A stretch of 64,000 nt of DNA. Source: Cloeon dipterum. Lineage: Eukaryota; Arthropoda; Insecta; Ephemeroptera; Baetidae. The notes under the pieces were generated by a model. The model had not been told where the DNA came from. It was given only the letters and a program-made list of their open reading frames with translations, and did no database searches. Where the stretch lies: contig NC_088789.1 in assembly GCF_949628265.1 (NCBI RefSeq), forward strand, positions 25,971,883 to 26,035,882, given 5' to 3'. A program made the position numbers and the translations under genes. Below are positions 52,475 through 64,000 of this stretch, piece after piece. Position 1 is the stretch's first letter; the number at the start of each line of letters is the position of its first letter.

Positions 52475-54540
52475 ATGAGTGTTATTCCAGAGCAAAGCAT
52501 TCCTGTGCAGAAAAAGGCCCTGCATGTGCCGCCACTGCTGGAGGTCCAGGATGGTAATTAAAGTTTAATAATTATTCTTCATAGAGCTCTGAATTAATTT
52601 GCATTTTTTAATCTGTCATGTCTGAAAGACAAAAAATTTAAATATCCTCCGCCAGTTTTCATATTGATATTTTAATTAAATTAATTTTTGCAACAAAGAA
52701 AATATAGGAATGAATATATTTATATTGGAATAAATTTTTTATGCAGTTTCCTTTGAAAAAATTAATTATTTGCTTGTTTTTTGGCATAATTAAAACAAAT
52801 ATCTGTATTTGATCCACCTAAAAATATTTTTTTCTACGTGGAACAGTTCTCCAAAGTGGACTGACGGCCCACTTTGCAGAGGTCCAGGTGAGGACCGTAA
52901 ACTGCCCTGATTTGCGCCAGAAGCCTTTCGATCTTGCTTGCGAAGGTGATTTTTTTTTTTAAATCAATTAAGACCCAAACTCACTGAACAAAAAATCAGG
53001 CCTGGGAGGCAACGCGCGTCTTTTGGACGTCGGTGGCCCTCCGTACCTGCTTCCCTTGGTGCAGCGGGCCAAACTGTACGACATGACCTACTTTGGGTCT
53101 CTCTCTGAAATGCCAGGTCGCTCGTTTCTGATCGGAGCCGGCGCCGGGCCCTGGCCGCGCTACACCGTTAACTGCGAGGTAAAATCTCTCGTCGCGCTCT
53201 GTTTTAAATTTCTCTTGCATGAAAATGGATAAATAAATTTAAAGATGATCGCCAACTTGCTGGTCGAAAACAAAGTGGCAACCGTCAATAAAACTTGGAC
53301 TGCTAGGGTCAACACCACGGATGGAAGTTGCATCGCAGAGCAAGTCCCGGCGGCTGAGTCCCGAAATGCTCTTTTGGGAAATTTCTATTGCTCTGAAGGA
53401 AATCCTGGGCAGGTATGATGATGATTTTTAAATCCAGCAGAAAAGAGGGAACCTCACGCGAAAAATCTAACTCAACTTTTTACGTAATAATAGTAAAACA
53501 ATAGAGTAGATTGTGATGAATTTCATTGAACAAAAAACCGCGTTACGTAATTTAAAAAAGTGTTATCAAACAATAGTCCATTGTCCTTACGTTTCCTGAT
53601 AAGTGAACCAAAATTTGAGTAACACGTAGAATTAAATTGCCTTGTCATGCTTGCCATGTATGGAGAAAAACGATTTATTTATCTTGTCAAACTCCTAATT
53701 CAAGTTTTAACTTCATTTTCCCCTACTGGAAGACTAATTTTTTAAAACGTACAAACAATCCTATGTCACATCTGAATTGTCTTAACCAAAACAACAACTA
53801 CAAATTGACGTAAATGCGTAAATTAGATAAAACAAAATCCAAACTAAATCCGCGGTTTTCTTAAATATTTAAATAGACCGCGTTTTTCTATTGCTTCAAT
53901 AAATATTTAAATTTAATTTAGATTTTTGGACATAACACACAATTTTTTAATCCCGAGAAAATCATTAGGTGATTGAAATCGACTGCAAAAACCGAATCGG
54001 CGCCATTGATTTTGCTGCCAGCATCCGCGATGTTTTGAAAAACAAGTATGGAGACCTGCCAGTCGGTAATATCCCCGTTTTTTATTTTATTTTCTTACCC
54101 TTATCAGCAACTGATCCGGCGCGCCATTCTCTATAGGCATGGGTGGAGTTTTTGTTCTACAGGCTGGAAAAGCAAAACAACACGTGATGCCAGACTTCTC
54201 GTCTACCCCTCTCGAAACCGACGAGGATGTGGACAATTGGCTCAAGTTTTACGACATGTCGGCGCCGTTGATCGCCGTTGGTACGCTAATGTCCACTGAT
54301 CCGGTAATATAAATATTTTGACAGCGTAAACAAATGCAATAACTAATGTGCTCCTCGGGATAAAAGGGTTTGGACCTGCGCATCCAGCACTTCCACAGCT
54401 TCAGCGACCACGGCGAGGCAGGGCATTATCACATTGACACCGATCCGGTGAACGCTCATTATCTGGCCTATCTCGGACTGGCAGACTATATTTACCGACT
54501 GGACAGACCTCCCGTCACCCACCAAATCGGAAGGGACTGA
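52475..54540 (+). CDS. C11orf54/DUF1907 ester hydrolase homologue
   Basis: Orthologue of human C11orf54, a zinc-binding protein with reported ester hydrolase activity, found in nucleus and cytosol. Seven exons: 52475-52553, 52847-52945, 53000-53178, 53245-53412, 53969-54065, 54137-54303, 54367-54540; 320 residues against about 315 in human. Conserved blocks in order: VQVRTVNCPDLRQKPF, LLDVGGPPYLLPLV, FLIGAGAGPWPRY, ALLGNFYCSEGNPGQVIEI, GMGGVFVLQAGKAKQHVMP, and the His cluster QHFHSFSDHGEAGHYHIDT, which is the predicted metal site. It ends THQIGRD like the vertebrate protein. Intron 4 carries a dispersed repeat shared with the PEX6 3' flank. A TATA box lies 41 bp upstream, and AATAAA is at 54576. 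Confidence 0.96.
53427..53905 (+). repeat. Dispersed repeat in DUF1907 intron 4
   Basis: Matches 46050-46650 over most of its length (TTACGTAATTTAAAAAAGTG, CAAACAATAGTCCATTGTCC). Same orientation. It accounts for nearly all of the 556-bp intron. Confidence 0.82.
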
Positions 54541-55144
54541 AAATCAAAAAAATGCTTATAATATATCGTGCCATAAATAAATTGTTTTTCTATTTTCTCT
54601 ATTAATTCGTGCGTTTTTATTCAACTTTATTCCCTCACCACCTTGTTCTGGCTATTTTATGTTTTTTCTTATGATGTACTCTATACATTTTATAATTTAA
54701 AAACTCCCCCAAGTTAAATAAAAGAGATAAAATGTTTTGTTTTGAGAAAAAAACATCATCGATAAAACGACAGGGAGCGTAGTAATCGACTTTAAACACC
54801 AGTAACACACACTATTCTGGTATTCTGTCAAGCTCGATTGCACGATATGAGGTAAGGATCCATACTCTCCTTACTCCTATAGCAGCCCAGCTTACAATTA
54901 GCTTTACTATGAGGCTCGGATTGTTGGGATTGTTAGGGATTATATTTATGTCATGAGTCACGCTTTTCTCATTCATTTCGACGTGTTTTACGCTTTGCTT
55001 TCTGCTTTGTCTTTGTGAAAGAGTTTAAGACTGACGACAGACACAACCGCGCTCACATTGAGGACGACACTAAGCGAGGAGGTCCTGGACAACCGTCGGG
55101 ACACGCTTTGGAAGGACTTGGGCTTGGGCGGGTGTTTGAGCGTC
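54541..55144 (+). promoter_or_regulatory. Spacer and 5' flank of plus caspase
   Basis: From about 54945 onward this mirrors the 5' flank of the minus-strand caspase (4930-4771). Sequence before that does not match, so the duplicated block begins there. No TATA box. Confidence 0.55.
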
Positions 55145-58100
55145 ATGAACTGCAAAAAATGCCAAACGCCTTCGATGACGAGAAATAATGCAGCTGACGA
55201 TGAGATACAGGAAGACGTAGGAGAAGAGATCGAAGCAGCGATCGACAGTGGGATAGCCGCTGACAATGAGCCACAGGTGGTGCCCCGCATGACCCCCGAA
55301 CAGGTCGCCTGCATCAACAATAATATGGATTCGTTAGTCAGGAAAACAACCAGCGTTAGATTGTTTCGGATTGCTAAGCTGATGCGCGAGAATGGAGTTG
55401 GAATTCAGGAGTACGAGCTGGTGAGTGAGTTTAACCCAGTGACCTTCCGGGTCAACTATGAGCAGTGTTGTTAATTAAGTATGTAGATATTTCTAATAAT
55501 AGAGATCATCGATCACTCGTTTATTGATAAATTAATTTGGGAAGAAGGGTTGCCTTTCATTGCCTATGAGTTAGAAATGTTTGCCTTAAGAAATTTAAAT
55601 CTGAAGCTTTCGCTTTTGAATTAGGTTTAAAATTAAAGGTTTTTCTTAAAAATAATTTTTGGATGGCAAATTAAAAACTTATATATTTAAATTCTTCCTG
55701 TTTCAAGCATGATATAAACTCTGCGAGTGTGCGAAATTTGTGATTTTAATTTTCAGTTATAAAGGATAATTATGCTCGTTAAACACATAAAAAGATTTGA
55801 AATTTCGTGCAAAAATCTGTGCTCCGAGATTTATCCAGCCGGTTTAATCCATGGTGGTTTAAAGTTTAAACCACTATTCAAGCCGGTTTTTTTCTGGCTT
55901 TTATAATTTTTTCACAGCTTGTTAAAAACCCACAAGTTATTTCAATAATTGTTTTTTATTTGCATTTTTTAATTATTTTTGCAGACCCTTTACTTCGATT
56001 CATTGCCCACTAACTTTCAATAAATCGTCTCAAAATATGCTGAACTTAAATAGAGTGGTAAAAATTTATGAAACCACCGTGGATTAAAACTCGGAACACG
56101 ACACAATGCACATGTTTTTAACAACGCATTTCAAAAATTTCACCGACGCGCTGACCAATAGAATTAAAAGAAATGTAAACACTTTTTGCATGTATCATAC
56201 ATGTCCTTTAAATTACTATAAATTTTTTATGAATCATATATGATCTGTAAAACAATAGCTCGCTTTCAAAATTTCTCTGATTCCGTTCTGTAGGAAGGAG
56301 ACACCGAAAAGGCCAAGGAGGACGCTCGCCAGTTCTACACTCAATTATTATATTTCGATCACCCAAACACTTTCGAGGAACTCAGCAAAGCCTGTCATGT
56401 TCTTAACTACCACAATCTTAACGAGTATTTCATTCCGCTTGTCCAGTCACGCCTACGCCCTAGTTTACGGTAATATATTATTAAATAAATCTTTTGTTTT
56501 CTAACTGCCCCACTTTTGATATAAATCCAGGAAGTTAATTTTATTAGCCTTGATCAATCAGCTTAGGCTCAACTTCGCAGCCAAGGAAATAGATCTATCA
56601 AGTTTTGAAAGATCTTTTATTTATGTTGTATTCTTTAGACTGTTTAGTCTCGATTAATAATTTTATTGCTTGTTTCAAAGTAATCTTTATTATGGTTCTG
56701 CAGAGCTATTTTTCCCAATACATTGCCATATATAGACAAAATAAATTAAATTTATTGTAAAAGAGAGGTAGTTCAATATTTCTTGAGGAAATGCATTGTT
56801 TTAAAAATTCTTTGAAGTTTTAAATCGTCATTTTAATCCATTACCTAAATAAACAATCATCTTCATTCGTGTTTCAGATCAGTTAGTGAGATTTCAGTGA
56901 CTAATCAAATGCTTAATCCAAACGTTGATGAGACTGATGGTGAGGAAGTCTTTGAAACTGTAGGGATCGGAATGAATAAGCAACAGCGCAGTTTGATCAT
57001 GACAAATTTAAAATATTTAGTTGACCATGTCTCTAATGCCGATCTTAGAGTCGTTGTATCCTCTATGAGTGACCTGATTCCTCCAGACCGACGCTTATAT
57101 TTTGAAGTAAGTCCCAATTGCGCATTTAGTCAAGGGTTTTCCCAAACGTGTGGGGCTTTTTTAGCACTTGAAAAAGCGACCAGGTCGCTAAAACGTCTGC
57201 AATCAAAGACAAGCCAGACAAGGCCAATGTTAAAAGGCAATCACACACTTCAAAATGTTTGCCTGAGATGAAAAATATTTAAATAGTCTGTCTTGAAGTG
57301 ACAATCATGACTGAGGCATATTTGTTCCATTGTTTGGCGATCTGAAAAGAAAAAGCTCGTTGGCCGAAAATTGTTCTAAAAGCGCTTGCTATTTATTCAC
57401 TTGAAATTTTTGGACCAGGACGAGTTATTGTGATAAAAATAGAAATACATAAATATATATATATACTGGTTTGAGTTGCAAAAGTGTTGACTTCCTGTGT
57501 CTCGCCATCTAGTTAGTTAAGTTTTTCTTTAAAATATTAAGAACACACATGTGCAATTACGTTTGGATTCAAGATTCGTGCTCTTCAAGTAAAGCTGTAC
57601 AGAAAATTTGTGCAAAGACCTTTCCTTGAAATGTCTAAAAACTAGGAAAAAAGCAAACAATCCCAGGTTGCCGTTTGAATTTTTGGGAAAATCAGCTCAA
57701 AAGTTTTCAAGCGGGGGCATCAACTGTCTCATTGTACAATCACGATTTGTGCCACAATTTTGGAAAAATGTACCCTCTAATTCGCACACCATTGGATGGA
57801 TCACCACGAGAGGCATTATTATGCGAAATTAATTTAATATTTAGAGATATTTGGAAAATCTAAAATTTAAGTTAATCCTGATTTCATTATTGCCAATCAT
57901 AGAAATTAACTGCTGTTAAATTTGACAAACAATAAACTCAATGAACCTACTCTTTCTTTTGTAAACAAGTCAAAATGATCTTCATTGTTAGCCTGTAAAG
58001 CTCTACTGTATTGAATTTTAACAATGATTTAACTAATCATTGTGGTGTGCACAGCTCAACAGCCAAACGCAATTTCCTTGTTGAAAGAAAAGGGTAAGGA

Positions 58101-60761
58101 CCAATAAATTCAACAATGAAAATTGGGAGTTTATTGAGCTGTGCGCTATTTTTTCGGCACGTGGTGTCAATTTTATTTCCACTATGTCGTTACTACATAC
58201 CCTATAAAAGAACGAAAACTAATATGATATTAATTTGATGAAAATTTCCAGCCTGCCCTAAATCGAATTATTATGTGTTTCAGAACACTCCCCTAACCAA
58301 CTCTAAAATCGAGGAATTCTTTTCCTACATAACGCAGATACAGTGCAAGGACCCGTATATGCGCATGGCTGAAGCGTTCATGCGCAACGTGCACGTAACA
58401 AGTATCCTCAGTCAGTATAACCCTCGTCAAAACATCGCAATCCACAGGTATCTTTTATTTGTCCTTGGTTTCTGTTCAAAATAATCCAAAATTCCGTTTG
58501 GAACCATTAAAAGTGGTGCCAAATCAATAAGCGTGAAAGAAGCATATAGGATGGATTTAGATGCAAACAGGAAATTCAATTGGAAAGTGAGTGCATAATT
58601 TATGTTATTTATATTGTATTAACCCAAATGTAATTATCATTTTTGATCAATTAACGTCCAGTTCTTCATTTAAATGTAATTATTTATCTTATGAATTAAT
58701 TTATATTTTTTCATTTGATTGATAATCACAGGAAGTCTACAAATGCCTTTCAAATCCAAAAGGGTCGGCACTTGTGCTGAACATCTATTCATACCCCCAT
58801 CACAAACTTGATGAGAAGGAGCGCAAGGGTTCAGAGCACGACACGTCACACATGACTGAACTCTTAAACGAGCTAGGCTTTCAAGTTACCAATGTCCCCA
58901 AATATCCTGAGAGTCTTAAGGAGGAAATTACTGCGGAGGTGAAATCAATTTAATTCTCTATGATTCATTCAAATTAATTTGACTGTGGTCTGTTGCAGAT
59001 GTTCAAGGGAGCCATCAGAAACTTTGCTCAGAGCATAGACCACTACCACGCTGATGTGTGTTTCATGGTGATCATGGCGCACGGCGAACAGTTGAAGAGC
59101 AGTGGAAACGCAATCTCGTGCTCGGACGGCAAGTCGGTGAGTTACGTTGTAATTTATTTAACATTTCATTTTAATAAATTCTTCCATTTTTGTCAGGTGC
59201 CTTTGACTTGGATCCACTCACAGTTTAGCTCAATGGAGTGTAAATATTTGATAGGCAAACCGAAAGTCTTCTTTTATCAGATCTGTCGGTAAGAACTTGA
59301 AAAAGTTGTTTGGTGATACAACTAAATAATTAACTCTAATCGTCAGTTACATGCAAACATACGGAAAGGTGGCGTGATTAAAAGGTGTGCAGTGATCTTT
59401 TCAATCAAAATGCACATCTCAGTTTTAGTTATTTTCACCAAGCAAAATTAGGAATATAGCACGCTGTTTGCATGCTTTTAGTTGAGCTGTAAAAATCTTT
59501 TCTAGTCACACCTGATTTTACTGTCTCAAGTAATTAGCTGTCATTGTTGGTAAATTTTAATCTGCGTTTCCTTGCAGGGGATCACATTCTCAGGACCCTC
59601 AGGTGGATCAGTATAATCTTGATGTGACTGCTGAAAGATCCAGCTCTACGTTGGATTGTACAGACCATGAAGATACAGCCTTCGAGTCTCCTAAAAATCT
59701 CGTAAGGATGCTGGATGACATGCTAGTTTGTCATGCTGCTCCTCAAGGTATTTAAAAAACGACTAATTTCATCAATTTCCTAAATATTTAAATTTCAGGA
59801 TTTGAAGCTCTACGAGACAGAGAGGTCGGCTCTGTTTTCATCCAAACCATAATCGAGGTTTTTGTTGAGATGGCCCATGATACGCATGTCCAAAGGATGA
59901 TGGTCGAGGTGAGCGTTACAAATAAATTACTAGCGAAGCATTAATCAAAGTCAAAATTAACCCTATTTGCAATTAATTTAGATTCATACACTATTTTTGA
60001 ATGTTCCGAGAAAATTTTGGTTTGTTTAACATTTTAAATATTCAATGAATATTATTTGAAACGCTTTAGTAAATATTTATGTAGCATTGAAAGTTTAAGT
60101 TCATTTTTAATACTGAGCAATGTTTCGAAAATGTTTTTTTTAAGATAATACCAACATTTCGAGTTCATTTTAATGATAGTTTGCGAATATTCTTTTTTAT
60201 TCTTCTTGCATCGCTGTTAAATTGCTGTAGCCTTTCAAACATTTTCCACGTTCAGCAATGAAGCGAATCTTGGTCTAATAGTTTAAATATTAATTTTACG
60301 ATTTTAATTTTAAAAGCGCTAAAACTGATACTTACTTGACAAACGGAATTTACATAAAAGTTCATTTTAAACATCTGCTGGCAACTCCGGTGTATTAATA
60401 ATTACACTCTTTTCTTGTTTGTTAAAAGTATTTCAAATGCTCCACATATTTTCATTTCATTGAAAACATTTTGTCATTTGTTTTACTTAATCTATTTTTC
60501 AATGAGTCGTATTTATGTAATGTGAAAAATTGAGTTGTTACTGCTCGTCACTAGTTCATTGAAATTTGTTTTTAGGTCGACCGACGTATTAAAAAGAAGA
60601 GCAATGCAACGTTCTCTCAAACGACCACATATGAATCCATTGGTTTCAACAAAGTACTATACCTCCATCCTCACCTGTACCGAAAGACTGAAGAAGAGCC
60701 AGAAGAAGGCGCATGTGGCGTCACAGAAAACGCTGGGACCTCTAATGGAGGAGACTGTTGA
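55145..60761 (+). CDS. Dual-CARD initiator-type caspase (Dronc-like), complete
   Basis: Predicted initiator caspase, 606 residues. Exons: 55145-55420, 56294-56469, 56878-57106, 58284-58447, 58514-58586, 58732-58938, 58999-59136, 59197-59288, 59578-59747, 59799-59908, 60576-60761; phases close. CARD-like domain 1 about 49-142 (MTPEQVACINNNMDSLV; then HPNTFEELSKACHVLN). CARD-like domain 2 about 178-275 (MNKQQRSLIMTNLKYLV; then CKDPYMRMAEAFMRN). p20 about 307-460: SALVLNIYSYP, ERKGSEHD, catalytic His403 in IMAHGE, catalytic Cys451 in YQICRG. Linker with Asp residues. p10: FEALRDREVGSVFIQTIIEV and GFNKVLYLHP. The plus copy has a short linker exon 5 with a shifted acceptor. The position homologous to the sister's ATG is CTT here, so MNCKKC is the likely start. 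Sister gene at 27-4770. Confidence 0.92.
57585..58010 (+). repeat. Dispersed AT-rich repeat in plus-caspase intron 3
   Basis: Shares GTACAGAAAATTTGTG, CCCAGGTTGCCGTTT and AGCCTGTAAAGCTCTACTGT with family members elsewhere. A related stretch in reverse orientation occupies the equivalent intron of the minus caspase (about 1970-2080), so it was present before the duplication. Confidence 0.6.
58033..58157. repeat. Palindromic MITE relic in plus-caspase intron 3
   Basis: Counterpart of 1249-1372 at the same intronic position, with AACGCAATTTCCTTGTTGAA and TTCAACAATGAAAATTGGGA in place. A separate end-like word GGACCAGGACGA lies at 57413. Confidence 0.6.
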
Positions 60762-62415
60762 TTTAAATCTCGGTTGCTAATTTATATTATTTATGATTTG
60801 CGCTAATTGTGTATGTAATTTTGACGACGTTCCTAAGGTGCTAAGGTTACATTCTCAAATTTTTGGTCTTTTAGCGTAGAAACTTGATTGATTCTCAATC
60901 TCAACTCTTCTGGGTCCAGTATGTATACATTGACTGCGATAGTTATTGTTTGTGTCAAACAAAGTAAACCTTTTGTCAATACAATGTCATGTAATCGAGA
61001 AACTAAGATAGTGAGCATTATTAGGTTTTCGAAAGAGAAAAAGTATTTTTGATATGCAATAGTCACGGACAATTCGTAACTGATGAGTGAGGTATAAAAT
61101 AAGTTGTTTCTATGTATTTGCTCACCTCAATATCCAAGGAAGGCATTGTGGGATTTATAAGTATGTATTGTGTGCTCTCTGTTGTGAAGTCTCATCTGCT
61201 TTTTCATGATCTTTACGAAAAATCAAGTAGGAACCTCACTGTCAATTTTAATATTCTGATTGTTCATCTTATTAGGATAATATTGACTAAACTAAAGACA
61301 GTAATTTGATCACTTTGATCAAATGTCCTCAAAAACTTAATAGTAATTTAGTCATTAACGATAGTTAATATATAAGGTAATATTTTATGTGAAGCAAAGT
61401 CAATCATGTGTTTTATTTTGAAATCTGATCCTTGCTTTTTATAGACAGATCAGGCCAAGTCGTGTAACGGCAGATATGCATTAAATATTTTACGTTTAAA
61501 ATGCACAAAATAATCAATAAGCACTGATTGAAACTCTTATCGTGAATTACTCACAATAAAAGCAAAAAAAAAGGAAATAAGAATAGTTGGCCGTCTGAAT
61601 ATGCATCTAGGCCCAGAGTTTATTATTAGAACTCGAGATACTCACAAATATTGTAAGTTCCAAGAAGATGATTTCCCAAGATTTCATCCTGATTTTCCGG
61701 GAAAATGGCCTTTAATTTTCCATCAAACTTGATTATTTTTACCCTTAACTATATATATACTCATTAGGAAAATACAAGTATTGAAAAATCGCAGACCATA
61801 TCAAATATGATGGCGGTAACCAATAGCTGCTGAACAATGAAACACAAATTCGAGTGTTGCAAAAATCGCGTTTAATGCCCAAAATAAACAAATTTTGCGA
61901 CCAATACACAGCATTATTTCTTAAGTTTGAATTTTCACAAACCTTAGAAAGAGAATAGAAAAAAATTGGGTAAGACTTAAGTCCTCCATTGATACTTCTT
62001 CCGGGATTTCCGTTCCCGCGACTGCATCAGAGCATGGAATTGCCGCCTATAATTCAAACCAGCCAGCCAATCAGACGTTGATCTCAATGACAGCCGGCAC
62101 AGCCGCTCTCGTCCCTCTCGTCTCTCTTCTCTAAAACAATAACATCAACAACAGCTTCCCTTATTATTGCGAATCAAGTACAACTACAATCATACTTACT
62201 AGGGCTACCGGCCTATTCTAGCCGCAGTTTGTGTGAATACTAATTAATTAACCGTTTCGAATCGCAGTTTATTTCAACAGACAGCCAGTGAGTTACAAAA
62301 TTTAAATCAAATCCTTTTTCGTCCAGTTCTAAAATCGCACTAAATTTTCATCTTTGTTTTTTGCCAAGAAGAACTTAATATTGTATCATAATTATTAAAT
62401 GCCTACATTTACAGG
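60762..62415. other. Spacer between caspase and ASH2L, with repeat 61590-61760
   Basis: No coding exon recognised. 61590-61760 is the inverted partner of the repeat at 13240-13415. ASH2L probably has a 5' UTR exon ending near 62288 (ACAGCCA|GTGAGT), because its coding exon opens right after an acceptor (TTTACAG|GATG). Confidence 0.5.
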
Positions 62416-63887
62416 ATGAAGGCTGCAGTAGAACCAACCAAAGATCCAGAAATGGATGCTGCTTCCAAAGTGTTGACCTCCATAAACGAGCCAGCCCCAA
62501 ACACCTTGAAGCCGACAGAGCAGCGAGAAGGAAACTGCTACTGGTCTCACGCTCATAAACAAATTAAGGCGTTTGTTTAACTTAAAATTTCTTCTTGCAG
62601 TGGCAAGGAACGCAATTTGAACATAGTTGAGCTGCTGTGCGCCTCATGCAGCCGCTGGTTCCACGAGTCGTGCATCGGCTACCAGCTCGGCAAACTGGTT
62701 CCCTTCATGATGAACTACGTTTTCTTCTGCAAAAACTGCTCTCAGACTGGCCTGGAGAGTTTCAAGAAAAACCAGGCTCGTAAGGATTCACGCTTGTGCA
62801 CTGATTTTTGAGTCTACATAAATAAAAACCCTTTCAGCGTTCCCTCACATGTGCATCACCGCCATCGCCAACCTGATGCAGGCCAGTATTAAAGAGGGGA
62901 TGCCCAGGACCATGTTTTCCAAGGACCTGGATATCATTCCCTTCATGGAGAGCCACTGGGAAGGCATGACCACCATGTCTAGGAGGGTCACCCAGTCCTG
63001 GCATGCAACGGTAATGCTTCTAGCGTTTCAATTAATTAATTATGACTATATTTTTTGGCTATGAAAGTTAAAAGGCCAACAATTACTTTGGAATTTTGAA
63101 TAAAAATTGTGAATTGCTCACCTCTAGATTAGCATGCAAACTTGGGAGCCGAGGTTCTTAGAAATTAAAATAACCAAGGGAATTTTTCCTCTTTTTTAAA
63201 TTGTGATTTAAGTAAAAGTATTTTTCACAGTTTCTGTTTTGTAAAGCTTTACGGTAACTTATTGATTTTTTATTCTCTGACCACAGATCCAAAGAACATT
63301 GGCAAAGGACATTGGCGTAATTTTCACAAATGAGGAATCACCCTCTCCAGGCGGCAATCCTGCCACTCTGGGCCACCCGCTGTTTGGTCTTCTCTTGCAG
63401 GACTTGACCACCATCAAGCCCAACTACGATGCCATGGTAAAGAGCGGAGCTCTGAAAATTACTAACACTGGAGTGCAGAAAGGAGGTATTATTTATTTAT
63501 TTTCGTCAAAATATTCAGAATTTATACATTTTTCCTTTTAAAGGCAATCTGAAAGGCAGAGGAACGAAAAGAAAACTGGACACGGCCGGCCCAGGAAAGA
63601 GGAAGGGTGGAGACGGGTCAACGACCAAGCTGCCCTCGCATGGCTACCCTTTGGACCATCCCTGGAACAAGGACGGCTACAGGTACATCCTAGCCGAGCC
63701 AGACCCGCACGCTCCCTTCCGCCAGGAGTTTGACGAGAGCAGCGACTGGGCCGGCAAACCTATACCAGGCTGGTTGTACCGCACACTCAGTCCGTCCACT
63801 GTTCTGCTCGCCCTTCATGACCGGGCGCCGGTGCTGAGAATCTCTGAAGACAGACTCTCGGTCACTGGCGACAAAGGCTACTGCATG
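62416..63887 (+). CDS. ASH2L: ASH2L, COMPASS/MLL methyltransferase subunit, partial at right edge
   Basis: Core subunit (WRAD module) of the nuclear H3K4 methyltransferases SET1/MLL; it stabilises the SET domain through RBBP5. Exons in the window: 62416-62543, 62601-62779, 62838-63010, 63287-63485, 63544-63887, giving 341 codons; the gene continues past the edge after YCM|GTAAGA. The N-terminus holds an atypical PHD-like zinc finger: [19 protein letters not shown], then WFHESC and CKNC. A winged-helix region follows: [44 protein letters not shown]. Exon 5 has a basic KRKLD/KRKGG segment, then the start of the SPRY domain: [37 protein letters not shown]. The order and wording match animal ASH2L closely. 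Donor 1 (TG|GTCTCA) is weak but forced by the conserved CYCGKE junction. A broken copy of exon 3 sits at 3556-3700. Confidence 0.97.
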
Positions 63888-64000
63888 GTAAGAACACCAA
63901 CAAATCTTAAATTCAGGAAATTTAGTAGATTCAATATTTTTTCCAAGCTCTAACTATGGAGTGAAATGGCAAAGCTTTAATTTTTTATGGCAAGAGCCAT

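Overview
This window looks like nuclear DNA from an arthropod, most probably an insect. The genes are split by many short AT-rich introns with GT/AG borders. The conserved proteins are metazoan (PEX6, SmG, ASH2L, phospholipid scramblase, C11orf54/DUF1907, a UBX protein), and the caspases look most like the insect initiator Dronc. I cannot name the species. All exon coordinates were read by eye from splice borders, reading-frame phase and family similarity. No transcript data were available.

Layout. 1-4.9 kb: minus-strand caspase with two CARD-like domains, running off the left edge. 4.9-11.5 kb: transposon nest (hAT-type MITE, long fold-back element, non-LTR reverse transcriptase remains). 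11.5-12.7 kb: small minus-strand UBX protein. 12.7-26.2 kb: gene-poor stretch with several GC-rich islands and dispersed repeats. 26.3-33.6 kb: secreted, dibasic-rich prohormone (granin- or neuropeptide-like). 35.3-37.2 kb: phospholipid scramblase. 39.0-41.0 kb: SmG, with a 655-bp tandem duplication in its last intron. 41.7-45.7 kb: PEX6, followed by a decayed copy of its own 3' end. 47.6-48.6 kb: TATA-driven spliced unit without a convincing ORF. 50.2-51.8 kb: unknown secreted protein. 52.5-54.5 kb: C11orf54 homologue. 55.1-60.8 kb: plus-strand sister of the first caspase. 62.4 kb to the right edge: ASH2L, 5' part only.

The most striking structure is the pair of dual-CARD caspase genes, about 50 kb apart and in opposite orientation. 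They share introns, intronic repeats and 5' flanking sequence, so they are a segmental inverted duplication. They have since diverged: the residue before the catalytic cysteine differs (QTC versus QIC), the plus copy lost about 56 linker residues and an upstream start codon, and the minus copy received a fossil ASH2L exon in its first intron. Within each gene the two CARDs are encoded by exon pairs with the same intron phases, which points to an older exon-pair duplication.

The genes do not form a functional cluster. They cover cell death, peroxisome import, splicing, chromatin methylation, lipid scrambling and peptide secretion. The genes from 26 to 64 kb all lie on the plus strand; the two recognised genes left of 13 kb lie on the minus strand.
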